The notes: generated by a model from the sequence alone, not told the origin. Counted from the first letter of the stretch, positions 1 to 7,430 are shown. The stretch is DNA of 9,640 nucleotides from Ignavibacteriaceae bacterium (GCA_025455085.1 JALONF010000055.1:1-9640), one strand, 5' to 3'. Made by a program: numbers and translations.

Positions 1-53
1 ACCATTCATAGTTCCATCTGCTTAAACCGGAAGGATAAAATCGAATTGAAATA

Positions 54-73
54 TACTTGACCTCACTCAAGTA
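54..73 (-). terminator. Weak hairpin just after phoU, possible operon terminator
   Basis: A 7-bp inverted repeat (TACTTGA / TCAAGTA, 6-nt loop) begins 5 nt past the phoU stop codon on the minus strand and is followed by the moderately U-rich TATTTCAATTC. Its position suits the end of the pst-phoU transcript. The stem has only two G-C pairs and there is no clean U-run, so it may be a weak terminator or an mRNA 3' structure. Positions 1-53 beyond it hold no gene that I can support. Confidence 0.35.
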
Positions 74-78
74 AGTTA

Positions 79-774
79 TCAGTCATCGTTATCATCTTTA
101 TCATCACCGAAAAGATATTTTTCATACTTGTGCTTTACGATATGAGCTTCAACAATGAAAAAGACATCTTCAGCAATATTAGTACAATGATCCCCTAACC
201 TTTCTAGTTGCCTTGACATTACAAGCAGCACAACTGCACTGTCGATATTATTTTTATCCTGCTTCATTATATCAACCAGGATTTTATGGTTATCAACATT
301 TAATTTATCAAGAGCGTCATCTGATGTGATAACTGATTTAGCAAGATTCTCATTACCTTGTATGTATGAATCAATTGCATCTTTGAGCATTTGCTTCGCA
401 ATCTTGAACATTGGATCAAGTTTCGTTTGATTAAAGAACGCTGGTTTCTTCTCAATCATAGTCAGGTATTCTGCAATATTAACTGCGATATCACCTATCC
501 GTTCAAGATTATTGTTTATTGTAAGAGAAGACATTATTAATCTTAAATCAAGTGCGACTGGCTGAGTGAGTGCAAAAATTTTCTGACATATCTTATCTAT
601 CTTATTATCATATTTATCTACTTTACTATCTTTCTCAATCACCTGTTTCGCTAACTCGATATTTTCTTCTTCAACAGCTTTTATGGCAGACTGCACCTGT
701 TCATCCACAAGGCTGCACATTTTAATAACTCTAGATTTTAACTTTTCAATATGCTCGTCTAATAATCTCTCCAT
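79..774 (-). CDS. phoU: PhoU, phosphate-transport regulatory protein
   Basis: PhoU is a cytoplasmic, metal-binding helical protein that links the Pst transporter to the PhoR-type kinase and restrains Pho-regulon expression when phosphate is plentiful. The 231-aa product has the usual length (about 220-240) and the family's two-fold repeat. Each half carries the conserved metal-binding signature: ERIGDIAVNIAE near residues 91-102 and ERLGDHCTNIAE near 191-202. An acidic tail (DDKDDNDD) ends the protein. I chose the ATG at 774 over the GTG at 777: the AAGGAG ribosome-binding sequence (780-785) lies only 2 nt from the GTG but 5 nt from the ATG. It is the last gene of the pst operon, about 30 nt after pstB. 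The family assignment is firm; which kinase it signals to cannot be seen here. Confidence 0.96.
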   Translation of the reverse strand: MERLLDEHIEKLKSRVIKMCSLVDEQVQSAIKAVEEENIELAKQVIEKDSKVDKYDNKIDKICQKIFALTQPVALDLRLIMSSLTINNNLERIGDIAVNIAEYLTMIEKKPAFFNQTKLDPMFKIAKQMLKDAIDSYIQGNENLAKSVITSDDALDKLNVDNHKILVDIMKQDKNNIDSAVVLLVMSRQLERLGDHCTNIAEDVFFIVEAHIVKHKYEKYLFGDDKDDNDD

Positions 775-779
775 CACTT

Positions 780-785
780 CTCCTT
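780..785 (-). promoter_or_regulatory. Shine-Dalgarno of phoU
   Basis: AAGGAG on the minus strand. It decides the phoU start: spacing is 5 nt to the ATG at 774 and 2 nt to the in-frame GTG at 777. It is the clearest Shine-Dalgarno sequence in the pstC-pstA-pstB-phoU stretch; the three preceding genes have none. Confidence 0.7.
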
Positions 786-806
786 AAATATTAGATATGA
801 AATAAA

Positions 807-1565
807 TTAACCAAATCTTCCTGTTACATAATCCTCAGTCTGCTTTTTTGAAGGATTTGTAAAAATTGTTGTTGTTCTGTCAAACTCGATTAGCTCACCG
901 AGGTAAAAGAATGCAGTCTGATCGCTTACTCTTGCAGCCTGCTGCATATTGTGAGTTACAATTACAATTGTGTACTGCTTTTTCAAATCGTGAATCAGCT
1001 CTTCAATTTTCGCAGTAGAAATTGGATCTAGCGCACTTGCCGGTTCATCCATCAAAATAATCTCAGGTTCAACTGCCAGAGCACGTGCAATGCAAAGCCT
1101 CTGTTGCTGTCCACCGGATAAACTTAACGCGTTATCATTTAATCTATCTTTAACTTCTTCCCAAATAGCTGCCTGGTTTAGTGTGCGTTCAACTATTTCG
1201 TCCAGTACCTTTTTATCTTTTATGCCGTTAATTCTTGGACCGTAAACGATATTCTCGTAAACGGTTTTTGGAAATAAGTTTGATTTCTGGAAAACCATTC
1301 CAACATTTTTTCTCAGATTAACTATATCCAATGACCTGTCATAAATATTCACACCGTCGATATAAACTTCACCATCAATTTTAACATGATCAATAAGATC
1401 ATTCATCCTGTTAATTACACGCAGGAATGTAGATTTACCGCAACCAGAAGGTCCAATAAAAGCTGTAACTCTTTTATCTGGAATATCCATTGTAATTTTT
1501 TTTAATGCCTGTTTATCTCCATAAAACAGGTTTAAATCCTTGACTACTATTTTGGTTTCTTTCAT
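807..1565 (-). CDS. pstB: PstB, phosphate ABC transporter ATPase
   Basis: PstB is the ATPase subunit that powers phosphate import, working as a dimer on the cytoplasmic face of PstC/PstA. The 252-aa length is standard. All nucleotide-binding elements are present: Walker A GPSGCGKST (38-46), Q-loop Q93, signature LSGGQ (149-153), Walker B ending in LMDE (171-174, catalytic E174), D-loop SALD (177-180) and switch H205. The PstB-type context IPDKRVTAFIGPSGCGKST and INRMNDL separates it from other ABC ATPases. The start is an ATG 10 nt after the pstA stop with no nearby Shine-Dalgarno sequence, so translation is probably coupled to pstA. It lies between pstA and phoU, as in most pst operons. Nothing is odd in the protein. 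Confidence 0.98.
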   Translation of the reverse strand: MKETKIVVKDLNLFYGDKQALKKITMDIPDKRVTAFIGPSGCGKSTFLRVINRMNDLIDHVKIDGEVYIDGVNIYDRSLDIVNLRKNVGMVFQKSNLFPKTVYENIVYGPRINGIKDKKVLDEIVERTLNQAAIWEEVKDRLNDNALSLSGGQQQRLCIARALAVEPEIILMDEPASALDPISTAKIEELIHDLKKQYTIVIVTHNMQQAARVSDQTAFFYLGELIEFDRTTTIFTNPSKKQTEDYVTGRFG

Positions 1566-1571
1566 AAAATT

Positions 1572-1585
1572 AAGATTATAATCTT
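1572..1585. repeat. 14-bp perfect palindrome at the pstA/pstB junction
   Basis: AAGATTATAATCTT is a perfect palindrome that overlaps the last codons and stop codon of pstA and ends 6 nt before the pstB ATG. In RNA it could fold as a 5-bp stem (AAGAT/ATCTT) with a 4-nt loop. It is AT-rich and overlaps coding sequence, so it may be incidental. It is recorded because an AGGA sequence lies just upstream of it on the minus strand. Confidence 0.5.
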
Positions 1586-2523
1586 CCTAATAATTTCCTG
1601 AACCTATATCTGAAAATTATTGCTGTAATATTTAATAAAAATGTCAGAACTATTAACACCAGAGTTGAGCCGTACTGAATTGGTAAAGTTTTAGTAGGAT
1701 TAGCCGATTGTGTAGCCATTATAAAAATGTGATATGCCAGATACATAAATTGTTCAGTTGGATTTATCATCGGAATACAGTAATCACCAATGCAAAGATC
1801 AGCAACTGGCAAATTCGGTAAGAAAAATGCTGCACCTAAAAACAATATCGGAGCTGTCTCGCCTGCCCCTCTGCTTATCGCTAAAATAGTTCCTGTTAAT
1901 ATTCCAGGTCTAGCTTGAGGTAAAACAACATTTTTGATTGTTTGCCATTTAGTAGCACCCAGCCCATAAGATGCATCTCTATGAGATTTCGGAACTGAAT
2001 TAAGTGCTTCAAGTGTTGAAACAATTACAATCGGCAAAACAAGTACAGCTAAAGTTGTTGAAGCCCAAAGTAAAGCCGGCTGCCCGAAAAGTAATCCTGT
2101 TTGAAATACTTCATCCAAATTTTTTCCGATAAACAGAATAAAAAATCCCAAACCGAATAATCCAAATACTATTGATGGAACTCCGGCAAGATTATTTATA
2201 GAAGTTCTGATTATACGTGTGAAGAATGTATCTTTAGCATATTCATTGAGATAGATAGCTGAAAATACTCCAAGTGGAACAGCAAAGAGAACCATCAAAA
2301 GTGTTACTGCAACAGTTCCAAAAATGGCAGGCCCTATTCCTCCCTCAGTCATATTATTTCGTGGTTCATCAATCAGAAATTCGAGTGATATTACACCGAT
2401 TCCCTCGATAAATATTTTCCCGAGCAGAAGCAATAAAATTAAAACAAGAAAGGAGAATGTGATTCTCACAATTCCAATTGAGACAAATCCTGCAATATCC
2501 TTCTTTCTTTTCTTTAGTTCCAT
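1576..2523 (-). CDS. pstA: PstA, phosphate ABC transporter permease
   Basis: PstA is one of the two inner-membrane permease subunits that form the phosphate channel. The 315-aa protein has an N-terminal membrane helix (about 15-37), further hydrophobic segments near 64-92, 112-133, 150-172 and 208-236, and a last helix near 287-304. The cytoplasmic EAA-type loop that docks on PstB is clear at about 171-204 (LEALNSVPKS...ASYGLGATKWQTI...VLP), followed by the SRGAGETAP segment (217-225), a hallmark of phosphate permeases. It starts 11 nt after the pstC stop without a Shine-Dalgarno sequence, so it is probably coupled to pstC translation. A Cys-containing periplasmic stretch (C244, C249) lies before the last helices. 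The assignment to PstA rather than PstC rests on gene order and on the GETAPILF form of the motif. Confidence 0.96.
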   Translation of the reverse strand: MELKKRKKDIAGFVSIGIVRITFSFLVLILLLLLGKIFIEGIGVISLEFLIDEPRNNMTEGGIGPAIFGTVAVTLLMVLFAVPLGVFSAIYLNEYAKDTFFTRIIRTSINNLAGVPSIVFGLFGLGFFILFIGKNLDEVFQTGLLFGQPALLWASTTLAVLVLPIVIVSTLEALNSVPKSHRDASYGLGATKWQTIKNVVLPQARPGILTGTILAISRGAGETAPILFLGAAFFLPNLPVADLCIGDYCIPMINPTEQFMYLAYHIFIMATQSANPTKTLPIQYGSTLVLIVLTFLLNITAIIFRYRFRKLLGRL

Positions 2524-2534
2524 ATTATATCAGA

Positions 2535-3512
2535 CTAAAAAGTATTTTTCTTTCTCATTTTATTAATAATTATCTCAGCGATCAGATTCAGGAAGAAAGT
2601 AATTGTAAACAAAACTATTCCAATAAAGAACAAAGAGTAATAGTGATCAGAACCCTGTGATACTTCACCCATTTCCGCGGCAATAGTTGCTGTCATCGTT
2701 CTCACACTAAGGAAAATATTTGATGTAAGATTTGCGGCATTACCTGCACACATCAGCACAATCATTGTTTCACCGATCGCTCTGCCAAATCCAAGTAAAA
2801 TACTTGCTGATACTCCACTGAACGCTGCCGGAAGAATCACCTTGCTAATCGTTTGCCATTTGGTTGCACCAAGTCCATAGGAAGCCATTCTCAAATCATT
2901 TGGAATTGAATGTAGTGCATCTTCTGTCAACGATGCAATGATTGGAATAATGACGAACGATAATCCGATGGATGCGACAAACGCATTAAGCCTGTTTGCA
3001 GGATGCAAAATATCATTAAAGAAACTCGCACCAACAACAAGCATAATAAATCCCAAAACAACTGTTGGGATTCCTGCGAACAATTCAATCATTGGTTTAA
3101 GGAATTCCTTAAATTTTGGATTTGCTACTTCTGAGAGATATATACCGGCTCCAACTCCAAGTAATGTAGAAATTATTGTTGCCGGAAAAGCAGTAAGGAA
3201 AGTACCGATTAACAATGGAATCAAAGAGTATCTTGGTTCTTCTGATGTCGGATACCATTGGAAAACTCTTTCAATATTGCCGGAGGCATCAGGTCGATCA
3301 AGATAAAGAAAATCAAGAAGACCTATATGATCTAATGCTTTAAAACCTTCTTTAAAAAGAAAAACGAAAATCAGTATGATGAAGATCAGAGCCATGGTTC
3401 CATTAACAGCAAAAAAGATTTTGATTAAAGATTCTTTTAATCTGGTGTGCTTACCAATCTTTTTGGCGTATTTTGAATTTACAGCTTTTTGAAAAAACTC
3501 TTTGTCTTCCAT
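2535..3512 (-). CDS. pstC: PstC, phosphate ABC transporter permease
   Basis: PstC is the second permease subunit and pairs with PstA in the inner membrane. The 325-aa protein has a basic cytoplasmic N-terminus, a first helix near 34-54, a periplasmic stretch of about 45 residues (55-97), then helices near 98-126, 141-163, 178-196, 228-257 and 293-316. The EAA loop (195-228) contains ASYGLGATKWQTI, the same 13 residues as in PstA, and is followed by GRAIGETM (243-250), typical of PstC. It starts at an ATG 23 nt after the porin stop; the sequence before it is pyrimidine-rich (TTCCTTCTCG) with no Shine-Dalgarno sequence. The periplasmic stretch is longer than in minimal PstC proteins but usual for this branch, as far as I know. 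Confidence 0.96.
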   Translation of the reverse strand: MEDKEFFQKAVNSKYAKKIGKHTRLKESLIKIFFAVNGTMALIFIILIFVFLFKEGFKALDHIGLLDFLYLDRPDASGNIERVFQWYPTSEEPRYSLIPLLIGTFLTAFPATIISTLLGVGAGIYLSEVANPKFKEFLKPMIELFAGIPTVVLGFIMLVVGASFFNDILHPANRLNAFVASIGLSFVIIPIIASLTEDALHSIPNDLRMASYGLGATKWQTISKVILPAAFSGVSASILLGFGRAIGETMIVLMCAGNAANLTSNIFLSVRTMTATIAAEMGEVSQGSDHYYSLFFIGIVLFTITFFLNLIAEIIINKMRKKNTF

Positions 3513-3535
3513 ATACGAGAAGGAATCAAAATCTT

Positions 3536-4633
3536 TTATAAGAATTCATAGTTAAAAGTGATTCTCCCTGTTAATGAAGGATCAATTGAAACTCCATTAA
3601 CTGGTTGTTCATAAGTCTCAAATAAAACGTTAGGTGTAATTGAAACTTTTTCATGCAAAATAAAACTTAATCCTAAAATAAAGTAATTCCTTGAATCACC
3701 TTTAAAATCACTTGAGATATTAGGATCAAAATAATCGAATCTGCCTACTCCTGCAAGTAATTCTGAAAACCGATACCATCCAAATAGTGAAACTCCTAGA
3801 GCATTTCGATTTGAAACCTTATAGTCAGCATTCTCCAATTGGATAACATCGTTGGAATTATTTTGTAGGAATGATTCAACGCCTATAGTAAAACTTTTAG
3901 GTTCTTTGTAACCTATGAAAATATCAGTGGTAAGAGCGTCATTATTAAAACTTTCATCAGGTAATGAGCTGAAAGATTTATCAGCTTTATATCTGTAATC
4001 TCCGTACACTGTTATATCAATATTCTCAGTTGGCTTGAATTCAAGGTGAGCATATGCTCTTTTATATTTGTCACCATCAGAGTCCAAAGTATTACCATTG
4101 CCGTACATTAACCAGTAGTTGATTGTTCCCCCACTGTTGATTCTGCCTTTGAGTGCAACTCCAAAATCTCTGGAACTGGCAATTGCCCGCAAATCCATGA
4201 TTGTCTTTTCCAATGATCTGTATCCCCAATAACCTTCTGCAACATCAAAACTTGGAGGAGGTTGTATTCCAAAAATCAGATTACTACCTTCAAAAATATC
4301 CTTCCACTTTAGAAATGCATCCTTTACAAACACAACAAATAATGTATTATTAACACCTACTTGAGTTTGTGATTCGAGTCTGAATCTTGTACTGAATTGA
4401 TCAGAAATTGTATAGTCGTAAGTAAAATAAATTCTTCTGAACTGGAAACCATTAAGATCCTTCTGACCTGTTTGTGCTTTATAGCTTATATCATCAATGG
4501 TTGAATCACGTAGGATGTTATAAAAATAATCTCCGAACATTAATCCGGAAAATTTGCCGCCTGATTCATTTTGTGCAAATATCTGCGAAGATGTAAGCAG
4601 ATACAACAAAACAATTAAATAAATGTTTTTCAC
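3536..4633 (-). CDS. Outer-membrane porin, OprO/OprP-like (phosphate-selective porin family)
   Basis: This is a 365-aa beta-barrel protein with a signal peptide (about 1-21, ending SSQIFAQ) and a mature start NESGGKFSG. Alternating aromatic/polar strands run through the length, for example FQFRRIYFTYDY (63-74) and the final GRITFNYEFL. The stretch from KDAFLKW (104-110) through the Pro-rich FGIQPPPSFD (121-130) to SRDFGVALKG (154-163) resembles the constriction-loop region and following strand of phosphate-selective porins O/P. The start is a GTG at 4633, preceded by GAGAGAGGG as ribosome-binding site. It lies between pstS and pstC, so its likely job is to pass phosphate or another anion across the outer membrane to PstS. 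Phosphate selectivity is inferred from context and distant family likeness; a general porin is the alternative. Confidence 0.82.
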   Translation of the reverse strand: MKNIYLIVLLYLLTSSQIFAQNESGGKFSGLMFGDYFYNILRDSTIDDISYKAQTGQKDLNGFQFRRIYFTYDYTISDQFSTRFRLESQTQVGVNNTLFVVFVKDAFLKWKDIFEGSNLIFGIQPPPSFDVAEGYWGYRSLEKTIMDLRAIASSRDFGVALKGRINSGGTINYWLMYGNGNTLDSDGDKYKRAYAHLEFKPTENIDITVYGDYRYKADKSFSSLPDESFNNDALTTDIFIGYKEPKSFTIGVESFLQNNSNDVIQLENADYKVSNRNALGVSLFGWYRFSELLAGVGRFDYFDPNISSDFKGDSRNYFILGLSFILHEKVSITPNVLFETYEQPVNGVSIDPSLTGRITFNYEFL

Positions 4634-4663
4634 TTAACCCTCTCTCTTTAATTCGACTAGTTT

Positions 4664-4705
4664 ATAAAAATAAAAAAGCTTCCTGCTCTCTCTTTCAGGA
4701 AGCTT
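4664..4705 (-). terminator. Strong intrinsic terminator/attenuator after pstS
   Basis: A perfect 10-bp stem (AAGCTTCCTG / CAGGAAGCTT, positions 4676-4685 and 4696-4705) with a 10-nt purine loop (AAAGAGAGAG on the minus strand) is followed by TTTTATTTTTAT. It begins 10 nt after the pstS stop and lies about 40 nt before the porin start. The porin and pstC genes have no obvious separate promoter here, so it probably works as a partial terminator that keeps pstS mRNA more abundant than the downstream transporter mRNA. Confidence 0.88.
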
Positions 4706-4715
4706 AAAATCAAGC

Positions 4716-5627
4716 TCAGCCTTTTGGTGGTAATGGAATGTACTCCATTGTCTCAACCAATTTTTGTCCTTCCGGTGAAACTATAAAATCCATGTAATCT
4801 TTTAGTTCACCTTGAGCTTCACCATTGGTAAAGCAATATAAATATCTTGAAATTGAATAATCACCATTCCATATAACCTGAAAATTTACCACACCATTTT
4901 CAGCTGGTGAGATAGCGGGTGAATTATCATCTTTTTTAATATGGAGTATCTTTACATCTTTTCTGTGGGCGAAGTAACCAACTCCACCATAACCAATTCC
5001 TTTAACATCACGAGCAACAGCTTCGCCAAGTGCCGCTGTTCCTTGTAAAACCTGCGTTGCTGGGGAGTAATCTACTTGCTTGCCTGATGCGTCTTTACCT
5101 AAAACGTGATCTTTAAAGAATTCATAAGTACCGCTGCTGTTTTCTCTTCCATAAAGAGTGATTACCATATCGGGACCACCAAGCTGCTTCCAGTTCGTAA
5201 TTTTACCTGCGAAAATGTCGCTTACCTGCTGCACGGAGAGATTATCTATTTTATTATCCGGATGAACAATTACTGCTATACCATCAAGTGCTACGTTGTA
5301 TACAACTGGAGTTACTCCCTTTTGCTTTGCTGTTTCCAGTTCACTTTCCTTCAATTCTCTGGATGAATTTGCCAAATCAGTTGTACCGTTTAGTAATGAC
5401 GCAACACCAGTTCCTGATCCTCCGCCAGTTACCTGAATTGAAACATTAGGATGCGTTTGCATATAGACCTCAGCCCATTTTTGAGCAAGGTTAACCATTG
5501 TATCTGAGCCTTTTACTGATATAACAGTCTTCTCTTCGCCCGCTTCTTTTTTCTTGCAACCAATGAAGACAACAGGTAAGATTAAAAGTATTACTAGTAA
5601 TACTTGAAGATTTTTTAGTTTAAGCAT
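4716..5627 (-). CDS. pstS: PstS, phosphate-binding lipoprotein
   Basis: PstS is the periplasmic substrate-binding protein of the phosphate ABC importer. The 303-aa product has a hydrophobic signal (5-20) and a lipobox-like FIGC with Cys24, followed by charged KKKEAGEE, so it should be a lipoprotein held in a membrane facing the periplasm. Phosphate-contact segments of the PstS family are visible: GSDTM (40-44), TGGGSGTG (67-74), the SSREL segment (88-92) and NSSGTYEFF (163-171), followed by GIGYGGVGYF (210-219). It starts 80 nt after a Pho-box-like repeat with GGGAGAG as ribosome-binding site and ends 10 nt before a strong terminator. It is the first gene of the pst locus. The -3 lipobox residue is Phe, which is less usual but tolerated. 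Confidence 0.97.
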   Translation of the reverse strand: MLKLKNLQVLLVILLILPVVFIGCKKKEAGEEKTVISVKGSDTMVNLAQKWAEVYMQTHPNVSIQVTGGGSGTGVASLLNGTTDLANSSRELKESELETAKQKGVTPVVYNVALDGIAVIVHPDNKIDNLSVQQVSDIFAGKITNWKQLGGPDMVITLYGRENSSGTYEFFKDHVLGKDASGKQVDYSPATQVLQGTAALGEAVARDVKGIGYGGVGYFAHRKDVKILHIKKDDNSPAISPAENGVVNFQVIWNGDYSISRYLYCFTNGEAQGELKDYMDFIVSPEGQKLVETMEYIPLPPKG

Positions 5628-5668
5628 TTTTCTCTCCCATTAATTATTAAATAAAATTATTAGATTAT

Positions 5669-5676
5669 TAAATATA
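5669..5676 (-). promoter_or_regulatory. Candidate -10/-7 element of the pstS promoter
   Basis: TATATTTA on the minus strand resembles the Bacteroidota -7 element TAnnTTTG, with the last base changed, and also contains TATATT close to a sigma-70 -10. It lies 41 nt before the pstS ATG and about 31 bp downstream of the Pho-like repeats. This is farther than in E. coli, where the Pho box abuts the -10, so the true -10 could be a different AT-rich hexamer. Confidence 0.3.
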
Positions 5677-5707
5677 CGAGTAGTAATGCAGGCTTATTCC
5701 GGTCTAA

Positions 5708-5736
5708 TGTTAAGAAAATGTTAAATTTGATGTAAA
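5708..5736 (-). promoter_or_regulatory. Pho-box-like triple direct repeat upstream of pstS
   Basis: Read on the minus strand, three hexamers TTTACA, TTAACA and TTAACA (positions 5731-5736, 5719-5724 and 5708-5713) are separated by 6 and 5 nt, giving 12- and 11-bp periods. PhoB and PhoP response regulators bind direct repeats with about 11-bp period, and TTAACA-type hexamers match the known Bacillus PhoP consensus. The site lies 80 nt upstream of pstS and 25 nt past the stop of the peptidase gene. It probably drives phosphate-starvation induction of the whole pst locus; the binding protein is not encoded in this window. Confidence 0.7.
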
Positions 5737-5760
5737 GTGGTTATTTGATTCTGTACTTGC

Positions 5761-7407
5761 CTATCGTTTTTCAGCTATAGATCTTAATCTTGCATTGATA
5801 AAAGGAGAACCTGATTTCCATTCAGGAACATTTTCAGAATTAAGTAATAATGACGATAATCTAAACAATACATCCATATGCTGTGCTGCGGCAAGATAAT
5901 CAAGTTCTTGAGAAGCATCATCAAATGGCGTGTGATATCTTTTAACCATATAATCTATAAAAGCACTCAGTACTTCCTCTTCAGATTTATTTTTATTTTT
6001 GGTTCCCTCTAACACTAAAATCGATGGAATACCGGCTGACGCAAAGCTTAGCTGATCTGATTGATTAAATGCTTCAAACACTCTAAACTTAGGCGGAATT
6101 GGTTCAATCTTTAAATTCATTTGATTTGCTGCTTCCGCTAAAAAATCTTCCAATGTTGAAAAGTCTGAACCAACACCAACTACAGATTGGAAATCTCTGA
6201 ATAGTGCTATTCCATCGATATTAATATTTGCAATTGTTTTATATAAAGGAACTAGCGGATTATCTATGTAGTAACTTGATCCAAGCAATCCTTTTTCTTC
6301 TCCGGTAAGAGCAAGAAAAATAATTGATCGTTCGATGGAATGTGATTTCTCAGCATATTGTCTGGCGAGTTCTAATAATACAGCAACACCAATTGCATTA
6401 TCAAGTGTGCCGTTGTAAATCGAATCCCCATTGACAGCAGGTCCAATTCCAAGATGATCATAGTGAGAAGAAATTATTAGGTAGGAATCTTTTAAATCAG
6501 AGTTTTTACCTTCAATAATTCCTAAAACATTCTGAGCTATAAAATCTCTTTGGAGATATTCTCCTTTAAATGATAAGCGAGTGTTTAATTCGATACTTTG
6601 CAAACGATGTTCCTTCTTCATCAGTAAAATCTGTTTATAATTGAATCCTGAGTTCATAAAGAGAAGAGTAAGTGCATCAGGATTAATTATAAGGCTAAGA
6701 TTATTGGATGCTGAATAAGCAAGATTGACATCTTCAAATGTAAAATCGTCGACTATCTTGTTCCAATTTTTAGATGCAGTATCCGGAATTAAAATACTAC
6801 CTGCAGCACCTCTGGATAAAGCAATACGCTGTTTTGATAAAGCATAATTATAAATAGTTGGAGCTGCACCATTAAAATAAGCAGCATCGTCAGATTCCGG
6901 TTCTCCATCCAGGAAAACTACAATTTTTCCTTCTACATCAACAGACTGGTAATCGTTATAATCAAATTCCGGTGCAACAATTCCAAAGCCAACAAAAACC
7001 AAAGGCAGCGGTACGGGTGTAAAAGTTTGCTGACCGGATTTGTATAGTAAGTAATCTTTATTAAGCTCTAAAAATATTTCATCATCATTTGAATATATTT
7101 TCAGTTCGGAAGATTTTAGTGGATAGCTACCATGCATCGGTATGCTGTGATAAAATGAATCATCCTGCCTGACAGGTTTAAGACCGTACTTAGCAAATTC
7201 AGAAGCAATATATTTTGCTGCTAAATATCCGCCGGTTGTTCCTGTTCCCCTTCCTTCAAATGTATCACTGGAAAGAATTTCTGTGTGTCTTTTGATATAG
7301 TCAGCTGATTTATTTAATTGGAGAAAGACAGAATCTAAATGTTGAGAATAAATTTCAACAAAAGACAGGAGAAAAAGTAAAAGTGCGACTTCAAAACTTA
7401 TTTTCAT
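5761..7407 (-). CDS. Secreted M28-family zinc aminopeptidase with an inserted PA-type domain
   Basis: This is a 548-aa exported peptidase expected to remove N-terminal residues from peptides outside the cytoplasm. The signal peptide is about 1-21 (ending VEIYSQ). A protease-associated-like region spans roughly 125-245. The catalytic M28 domain follows from about 290 with all co-catalytic zinc ligands in order: H315 and D317 in SSHYDHLG, D336 in GTLDNAIG, E370 and E371 in TGEEKGLLGS, D398 in NINIDG and H492 in YHTPFDD. The enzyme therefore looks active. It lacks a T9SS sorting domain, so it is probably periplasmic or outer-membrane linked. The ATG at 7407 has no Shine-Dalgarno sequence; it lies 36 nt after a GC-rich hairpin. 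No terminator is visible between it and the Pho box of pstS. The substrate is unknown, and a link to phosphate is not shown. Confidence 0.93.
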   Translation of the reverse strand: MKISFEVALLLFLLSFVEIYSQHLDSVFLQLNKSADYIKRHTEILSSDTFEGRGTGTTGGYLAAKYIASEFAKYGLKPVRQDDSFYHSIPMHGSYPLKSSELKIYSNDDEIFLELNKDYLLYKSGQQTFTPVPLPLVFVGFGIVAPEFDYNDYQSVDVEGKIVVFLDGEPESDDAAYFNGAAPTIYNYALSKQRIALSRGAAGSILIPDTASKNWNKIVDDFTFEDVNLAYSASNNLSLIINPDALTLLFMNSGFNYKQILLMKKEHRLQSIELNTRLSFKGEYLQRDFIAQNVLGIIEGKNSDLKDSYLIISSHYDHLGIGPAVNGDSIYNGTLDNAIGVAVLLELARQYAEKSHSIERSIIFLALTGEEKGLLGSSYYIDNPLVPLYKTIANINIDGIALFRDFQSVVGVGSDFSTLEDFLAEAANQMNLKIEPIPPKFRVFEAFNQSDQLSFASAGIPSILVLEGTKNKNKSEEEVLSAFIDYMVKRYHTPFDDASQELDYLAAAQHMDVLFRLSSLLLNSENVPEWKSGSPFINARLRSIAEKR

Positions 7408-7430
7408 TGCTGTAAACTTAATTACACAAT

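Noticed and set aside
1..53. Possible start of another minus-strand gene downstream of phoU (ATG at 9)
   Set aside because: Only three codons are visible and there is no ribosome-binding site, so nothing can be claimed.
1936..2887. Identical 13-residue ASYGLGATKWQTI in PstA and PstC as a sign of recent duplication or gene conversion
   Set aside because: The underlying codons differ at synonymous sites and the rest of the proteins diverge. The segment is the EAA-type loop that contacts PstB, so shared selection explains it.
2324..3306. Plus-strand open frames across pstA and pstC
   Set aside because: They lie antisense to well-conserved permease genes, show no family features and have no credible start signals; they are by-products of the minus-strand codon pattern.
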